In this document: positions 59,997-64,000 of the stretch, piece after piece
Layout: each line of letters opens with the position of its first letter
Numbering within the stretch: position 1 is the stretch's first letter
NCBI RefSeq assembly: GCF_025137375.1
Contig: NZ_CP073720.1
Location: 9,386,501-9,450,500 of the forward strand
Origin: Dactylosporangium fulvum
GTDB lineage: Bacteria > Actinomycetota > Actinomycetes > Mycobacteriales > Micromonosporaceae
Reading direction: 5' to 3'
Length of the DNA stretch: 64,000 nt
Made by a program: the position numbers and the translations under genes
The notes under the pieces: generated by a model
Database searches by the model: none
Told to the model about the DNA's origin: nothing
What the model saw: only the letters and a program-made list of their open reading frames with translations

Positions 59997-60165
59997 AGTG
60001 CGCCACAGCCTAGCGCCCCCCGTTCCCCCGCCCGTCGCGATCAGGGCCGCATTGCGCCGGAAATCGCCAGTTACATCCGGCTTCGGGCGTTTCGTGGGGC
60101 TCCGATCGCGCCCGAAGTCACACCGAGGACGGCACGGGGTCGGACGCCGTGGCGTCGCACTTCAT

Positions 60166-60215
60166 GATCGAGGGAGACTTCGGGCCGTCGGGGCAACCCG
60201 GAGTTTCCCTCGATC
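60166..60215. repeat. Palindromic repeat family B, copy 2
   Basis: GATCGAGGGAGACTTCGGG (60166-60184) pairs with 60197-60215 with two mismatches and a 12-nt loop. It is 50 nt long, like the copy at 22035-22084. It lies between the stop of the hypothetical gene at 60254 and the purK start, so it may also act as a terminator. Confidence 0.78.
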
Positions 60216-60253
60216 TGTGAAGTCGGCCGGGGCGGCGGGCCGTGCCCGGGCCG

Positions 60254-60826
60254 TCAGACCGCCGGGCCGCGCTTGCGGAGTTCGTCGACGGACTGCATGG
60301 CCTCGCGGAGTTCTCGCAGCCAGGTGTCGGCGTGCTGGCCGACCAGCGCCACGCACCAGGCCAGCGCCTCGGACCGCGACCTCGCCACACCGGAGTCCAC
60401 GAGCGTGTCGAGCACCTGGCGCTCCGACTGGCGCAGGCGGGTCATCACCGGCGCCGAGTGGGTCGTGAACAGCTCACGCGTGTCGCCGACCTGGACGCCC
60501 CACGAGACCTTGCGACGGTATCGGCGCTCCAACTGCTGCGCGATGCCGATCCGCTGATCGCGGGTCGTCTCCCGGAAACCCGCGATCCGGCCCTGCTCGG
60601 CCGCGACCCGGTCCGCCTCGCTCGCGTCGTCGGCCAGCGTCGGCGGGCTCAGCCGGCCCACGATGAGAATCTCGTCACGATCGATCGTCACCTCGGCCGG
60701 GCCCTGGAACCAGGTGTCCGGCAGCGCGCCACCGATCCAGGCGGGCGCGTCGTCGGCGGGTGGGGGCTCCGTGCGCGGGCCGCCGCCGCGACCCCAGGGA
60801 ACGTCACCTCTTCGCATCATCATCAC
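60254..60826 (-). CDS. Conserved hypothetical protein
   Basis: A 190-residue protein with no assigned function. The first ~25 residues are Gly/Arg/Pro-rich. A beta-rich middle includes EVTIDRDEILIVGRLSPP and KVSWGVQVGDTRELFT. The C-terminal third is helical (MTRLRQSERQVLDTLVDSGV, then ARSRSEALAWCVALV) and recalls a ribbon-helix-helix-type dimerisation segment; that is only a resemblance. The start is the first of four consecutive ATG codons, with GGGAG ten bases upstream. Confidence 0.7.
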   Translation of the reverse strand: MMMMRRGDVPWGRGGGPRTEPPPADDAPAWIGGALPDTWFQGPAEVTIDRDEILIVGRLSPPTLADDASEADRVAAEQGRIAGFRETTRDQRIGIAQQLERRYRRKVSWGVQVGDTRELFTTHSAPVMTRLRQSERQVLDTLVDSGVARSRSEALAWCVALVGQHADTWLRELREAMQSVDELRKRGPAV

Positions 60827-60929
60827 TTACTCCCTAGCTCGCGCATCTCTGATTACACAATTACACCGTTGCAGAGACACGCCAAGGGTCGCGCTGTTCG
60901 CCCGGGGAGAACAGCGTGGAAGAAGAGAC

Positions 60930-62915
60930 TCAGCCGAGCCGGCCGACCAGGTCCTCGAGCTCGGTCACCGGGGCGTCACAGACAAACCCCCGGCAGACGT
61001 ACGCAGTGGGCCTGCCCTCCCGCAGCACGCGCCCCTCCAGCAGCGGGACACCGGCGCGGTCCGGCTCGCCGGCGACGACGACCGCGCCGGGCGGTGCGTG
61101 CCACCACGCGGCCGCCACCAGCGGATCCTCGGTCTCGCCGCGGCCGTCGGGCGTGGCGATCGCGATCTCGAACGGGCCGGAGAGCAGGGCCTCACCGACC
61201 GCGCACGCGTAGCCGGTGAACCGGCCGTGCGTCGCGGCGACCGCGGCCACCGTCGAAAGCGCCTTCTCGGCCGCCTCGCGATACTTCGTGTCAGCCGTCA
61301 ACGCGGCGTACGTCACCAGGGCCGCGGTGATGGCCGACAGACCGGACGGGGTGGCGTTGTCGGTCACGTCGGCGGGCCTCGCCACCAGCGTCTCGGCGTC
61401 GTCGGCCGTGTCGTAGAAGCCGCCGCTGCCGTCGGGCTCGGCGAAGTGCTCGAGCGCGACGTCGAGCAGCTGCCGGGCGAGGTCGAGCCAGCGCCCCTCG
61501 CCGGTGGCCTGGTGCACCGCGCAGAACGCCTCGGCGACCGCGCCGTAGTCCTCCAGGACGCCGGCCGGCGCGCCGACGACGCCGTCGCGGGAGACCCGGC
61601 GCAGCCGCCCGTCGACGATGTGCGTGCCGGCCAGGAAGGTTGCCACGTCGACGGCGCGCCGGACGGCGTCGGGCCGGTCGTACACCATCCCGAACTCGAT
61701 CAGCGCCGTGACCGCGAGCCCGTTCCAGGCGGCGACGACCTTGCCGTCCTTCGCCGGCTGGGGCCGCTCGTTGCGCACGTCGAGGAGGCGCTGCTTGATG
61801 CCGAGCCAGCGCTCGACGTTCTGCGGGTCCTCCGGCAGCTGCAGCACCGAGCTGCCGTGCTCGAAGGTGCCCTCTTTGGAGACCTCCAGGAGGTACCGCG
61901 CCCAGGCACCGTCGATCTCGCCGACGACCTCGTCGATCTGCTCGGGCGTCCAGACGTACGTGAGGCCCTCGACCCCGTCGGTGTCGGCGTCGAGCGCGGA
62001 GATGAAGCCGTGCCCGTCGTAGAGGTCGCGCTCCAGGAACGCCGCGGTCTCCGCCGCCACCCGGCGCGCGGTGTTGTTGCCCGCGATGCGGTCCAGCTGG
62101 GTGTAGACCCGCAGGAGCAGCGCGTTGTCGTACAACATCTTCTCGAAGTGCGGCACGGTCCAGGTGCCGTCGACGGCGTACCGCGCGAAGCCGCCGGCGA
62201 GCTGGTCGTACATGCCGCCGCGGGCCATCCGCTCGCACGTGTACCGGACGGCGTCGACGACCTCCTGCCGACGGGTCCGCTGGTAGTGCCGCAGCAGGAA
62301 CAGCAGGGCCATGTGCGGTGGGAACTTCGGCGCGCCGCCGAACCCGCCGTGCTCGCTGTCGTAGTCGCGCAGCAGCGTCGCCGCGGCGGCGTCCAGCACC
62401 GGCCCGGTCATCGGGTTGGCCGGCGGGCGCACGGCGACCTGCCGGATCGCGTCGACCACGGCCCCGCTCTGCCGGCGCACCGCGTCGCGCTGGTGCTGCC
62501 AGGCGTCGGCCACAGCCTGTACCAGTCGAAGAAAGGCGTCCTGGGGGAAGTAGGTGCCGCAGTAGAAGGGCTCACCCTCGGGGGTGGCGAAGACCGTCAT
62601 CGGCCAGCCGCCTTGCCCGGTCATGGCCTGCGTGGCGGTCATGTAGATCGCGTCGACGTCGGGCCGCTCCTCGCGGTCGACCTTGATCGGCACGGTGAGC
62701 TCGTTGACCAGCTGGGCGACACCCTCGTGCTCGAACGACTCGTGGGCCATCACGTGGCACCAGTGGCAGGCCGCGTAGCCGACGGAGATGAGCACCGGCA
62801 CGTCACGGCGCCGGGCCTCCTCGAACGCCTCGGCGCTCCACGGCCACCAGTCGACCGGGTTGTCCTTGTGCTGCAGCAGGTAGGGCGAGGTCGCATCAGC
62901 AAGGCGGTTGGCCAT
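60930..62915 (-). CDS. YyaL/DUF255 thioredoxin-domain protein
   Basis: A 661-residue protein of the YyaL/SSP411 family. The N-terminal thioredoxin-like domain has [13 protein letters not shown] and the family hallmark [17 protein letters not shown]. An (alpha/alpha)6-barrel like those of sugar-processing enzymes follows ([31 protein letters not shown]). Its reaction is not established. The ATG at 62915 begins at the conserved N-terminus. Confidence 0.9.
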   Translation of the reverse strand: MANRLADATSPYLLQHKDNPVDWWPWSAEAFEEARRRDVPVLISVGYAACHWCHVMAHESFEHEGVAQLVNELTVPIKVDREERPDVDAIYMTATQAMTGQGGWPMTVFATPEGEPFYCGTYFPQDAFLRLVQAVADAWQHQRDAVRRQSGAVVDAIRQVAVRPPANPMTGPVLDAAAATLLRDYDSEHGGFGGAPKFPPHMALLFLLRHYQRTRRQEVVDAVRYTCERMARGGMYDQLAGGFARYAVDGTWTVPHFEKMLYDNALLLRVYTQLDRIAGNNTARRVAAETAAFLERDLYDGHGFISALDADTDGVEGLTYVWTPEQIDEVVGEIDGAWARYLLEVSKEGTFEHGSSVLQLPEDPQNVERWLGIKQRLLDVRNERPQPAKDGKVVAAWNGLAVTALIEFGMVYDRPDAVRRAVDVATFLAGTHIVDGRLRRVSRDGVVGAPAGVLEDYGAVAEAFCAVHQATGEGRWLDLARQLLDVALEHFAEPDGSGGFYDTADDAETLVARPADVTDNATPSGLSAITAALVTYAALTADTKYREAAEKALSTVAAVAATHGRFTGYACAVGEALLSGPFEIAIATPDGRGETEDPLVAAAWWHAPPGAVVVAGEPDRAGVPLLEGRVLREGRPTAYVCRGFVCDAPVTELEDLVGRLG

Positions 62916-62970
62916 ACCCTCAGCCTCTCACGCGCCCCGCCCTGCTGCGTCGCGACCTGAGCCGAGGCCC

Positions 62971-63585
62971 TCAGACGTTGAGGTTGTCCGCGGGCTCGGT
63001 GCGGAGGACCCAGTTGAACGGCATCGTCGCGTGAATCCGGTACCGATCGCCGTCGAGCCGATACATCGTGACGGTCTCGTCCTGGTCGACGGTCCAGTAC
63101 TGCGGGATGCCCGCCATGGCGTATTCGTGCCGCTTGGTCACCGTGTCGGTCGCCTCGGAACCGGGCGACACGATCTCGACGACGAGCAGGACATCCCCGG
63201 TCGGCAGCCAGACGCCATCGTCCTGCGGCTTGCTCCACACGACGAGATCGGGAATCCGGCCGCCCTCTCCCTCAGGCCCGGGAATGCGCAGGCCGACCGC
63301 CTGGGTGACTCGCTCGGCGGGCCAGCCCCCAACGACCAGCCAGGCCGTGAGGCGAGTTGCGACGACAGCGTGCCCGTAGCCGGGAGGCGGCATGACCGAC
63401 AGAACTCCCTCGGGGCTGGTTTCGTACCGGTGCCCATGGGGATCCGCGGCCATCATCGCCGCGAGATCGTCGAGCGTCACGACAGCCGGCATGTGCCGAC
63501 CGACGGCCTCAGCACTCATGGGGGCCATCCTATCGGGAGCAAGAGCCGCCACGTCCCTGCTCAACACTGCGGTCAGCCCGGCCAT
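62971..63585 (-). CDS. Uma2 family (DUF820) PD-(D/E)XK nuclease-fold protein
   Basis: A 204-residue Uma2 protein. The nuclease-fold motif is IPDLVVWSKP followed by LLVVEIVSPGSEATDTVTKR, giving the D...ExxS...K pattern; PQYWTVDQDE is also typical. Uma2 proteins are abundant in actinobacteria and cyanobacteria, with no agreed function. The ATG at 63585 has a near-ideal AGGAGGTGA Shine-Dalgarno, which decides it over an in-frame start 90 bases upstream. It lies 86 bp downstream of the KdpD-like gene on the same strand. Confidence 0.87.
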   Translation of the reverse strand: MAGLTAVLSRDVAALAPDRMAPMSAEAVGRHMPAVVTLDDLAAMMAADPHGHRYETSPEGVLSVMPPPGYGHAVVATRLTAWLVVGGWPAERVTQAVGLRIPGPEGEGGRIPDLVVWSKPQDDGVWLPTGDVLLVVEIVSPGSEATDTVTKRHEYAMAGIPQYWTVDQDETVTMYRLDGDRYRIHATMPFNWVLRTEPADNLNV

Positions 63586-63671
63586 CAGCTCACCTCCTCG
63601 CATCGTGGCGCTGCAGGTCGCGGTATCCGGATTGCTTGAGCGCTCTCCGCAGATGTGCCGGAGGAGGACGT

Positions 63672-64000
63672 TCAACGGCCCAAGCGGGCCAGCAGGGCGG
63701 GATCCGCCGGCTCGGCGGCCGTGCGCAGGGTCAGGGTCATCGTCAGGCCGCCGCCGGGGGTGTCGTCGGGGGTGAGGGTGCCGCCCATGGCCTCGGCGAG
63801 GCCGCGGGACAGGGCCAGGCCGAGGCCGACGCCGGTGGTGTTGTCGCGGTCGCCGAGGCGCTGGAAGGGCTGGAAGATCTGGTCGCGGTCGGTGGCGGGG
63901 ATGCCGGGACCGTGGTCGACCACGCGGATCTCGACCCGGCCGGCGTGCTCGCTGGCCGCCACGGTCGGCGGGGTGCCCGGCGGGCTGTACCGCAGGGCGT
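63672..64000 (-). CDS. kdpD: KdpD-like sensor histidine kinase, C-terminal fragment
   Basis: The last 109 residues of a histidine kinase whose gene continues beyond the right edge. The HATPase_c domain shows ALRYSPPGTPPTVAA (end of the N box), DHGPGIP (G1), IFQPFQR (F box) and TGVGLGLALSRGLAEAMGG (G2). The wording closely follows KdpD, the sensor controlling the Kdp potassium transporter. The kdpE regulator normally follows but is not found here; a Uma2 gene does instead. Confidence 0.8.
   Translation of the reverse strand, partial: ALRYSPPGTPPTVAASEHAGRVEIRVVDHGPGIPATDRDQIFQPFQRLGDRDNTTGVGLGLALSRGLAEAMGGTLTPDDTPGGGLTMTLTLRTAAEPADPALLARLGR

Overview
The window is high-GC, gene-dense actinobacterial chromosome. 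A WhiB-family regulator, a complete F420 set (cofGH, cofD, cofE), DUF3499 and TIGR03089 proteins, IdeR/DmdR-type iron boxes and frequent GTG/TTG starts point to Actinomycetia, most likely a Micromonosporaceae-type genus. The genus is inference only. No phage, IS element, tRNA, rRNA or CRISPR array was seen.

Layout. 1-279: 3' end of gabT. 300-1378: a DUF559 nuclease-fold gene bracketed by two inverted copies of a palindromic repeat. 1437-11787: a polyamine/amine region. potD-potA-potB-potC, a saccharopine-dehydrogenase-like gene and an agmatinase-like gene run leftward as one operon. Divergently, an Lrp/AsnC regulator, a class III aminotransferase, a PNPOx-like flavoprotein and a PuuB-like FAD oxidoreductase run rightward as a second operon. 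11795-13870: small conserved actinobacterial genes (metallopeptidase-like, DUF3499, WhiB) and a SipW-type signal peptidase. 13867-20964: F420 biosynthesis, a proline-rich membrane protein and a NUDIX protein. 20965-22580: 1.6 kb without a credible gene, packed with inverted, direct and tandem repeats. 22581-34610: sugar-nucleotide and glycosyl transfer, a secreted amidase with FG-GAP-like repeats, TIGR03089, acetoacetyl-CoA synthetase, a decayed sigma/anti-sigma pair, a thioesterase and a 987-residue Pro/Ala/Gly-rich membrane protein. 34649-47748: an iron-acquisition region (detailed below). 47862-50215: chitinase and an MBL-fold protein. 50311-55356: a 1,681-residue polytopic membrane protein. 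55503-64000: UDP-glucose dehydrogenase, acyl-CoA dehydrogenase, purE/purK, a YyaL-type protein, a Uma2 protein and the C-terminus of a KdpD-like sensor kinase.

Iron region. An MFS exporter and desD-desC-desB-desA (a desferrioxamine-type hydroxamate pathway) run leftward from a divergent promoter carrying two iron boxes. The other direction transcribes one protein that fuses a penicillin-acylase-type Ntn hydrolase to a DesC-like GNAT domain. A second leftward operon, under its own iron box, encodes an ECF transporter (dual ATPase, T component, YkoE-like S component) followed by a siderophore-interacting flavoreductase. No siderophore-binding lipoprotein of the FhuD/DesE type lies in the window, so this ECF system is a candidate iron or siderophore importer. 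This is the most interesting functional proposal here.

Repeats. A ~70-80 nt palindrome (arms GATCTTGGAGTTGTGGTCC) occurs four times, always in intergenic or 3'-end positions. Three copies share a nearly invariant 31-nt loop. Two of them bracket the DUF559 gene in opposite orientation, recalling REP elements flanking RAYT genes. A second, 50-nt palindrome family occurs at 22035 and 60166.
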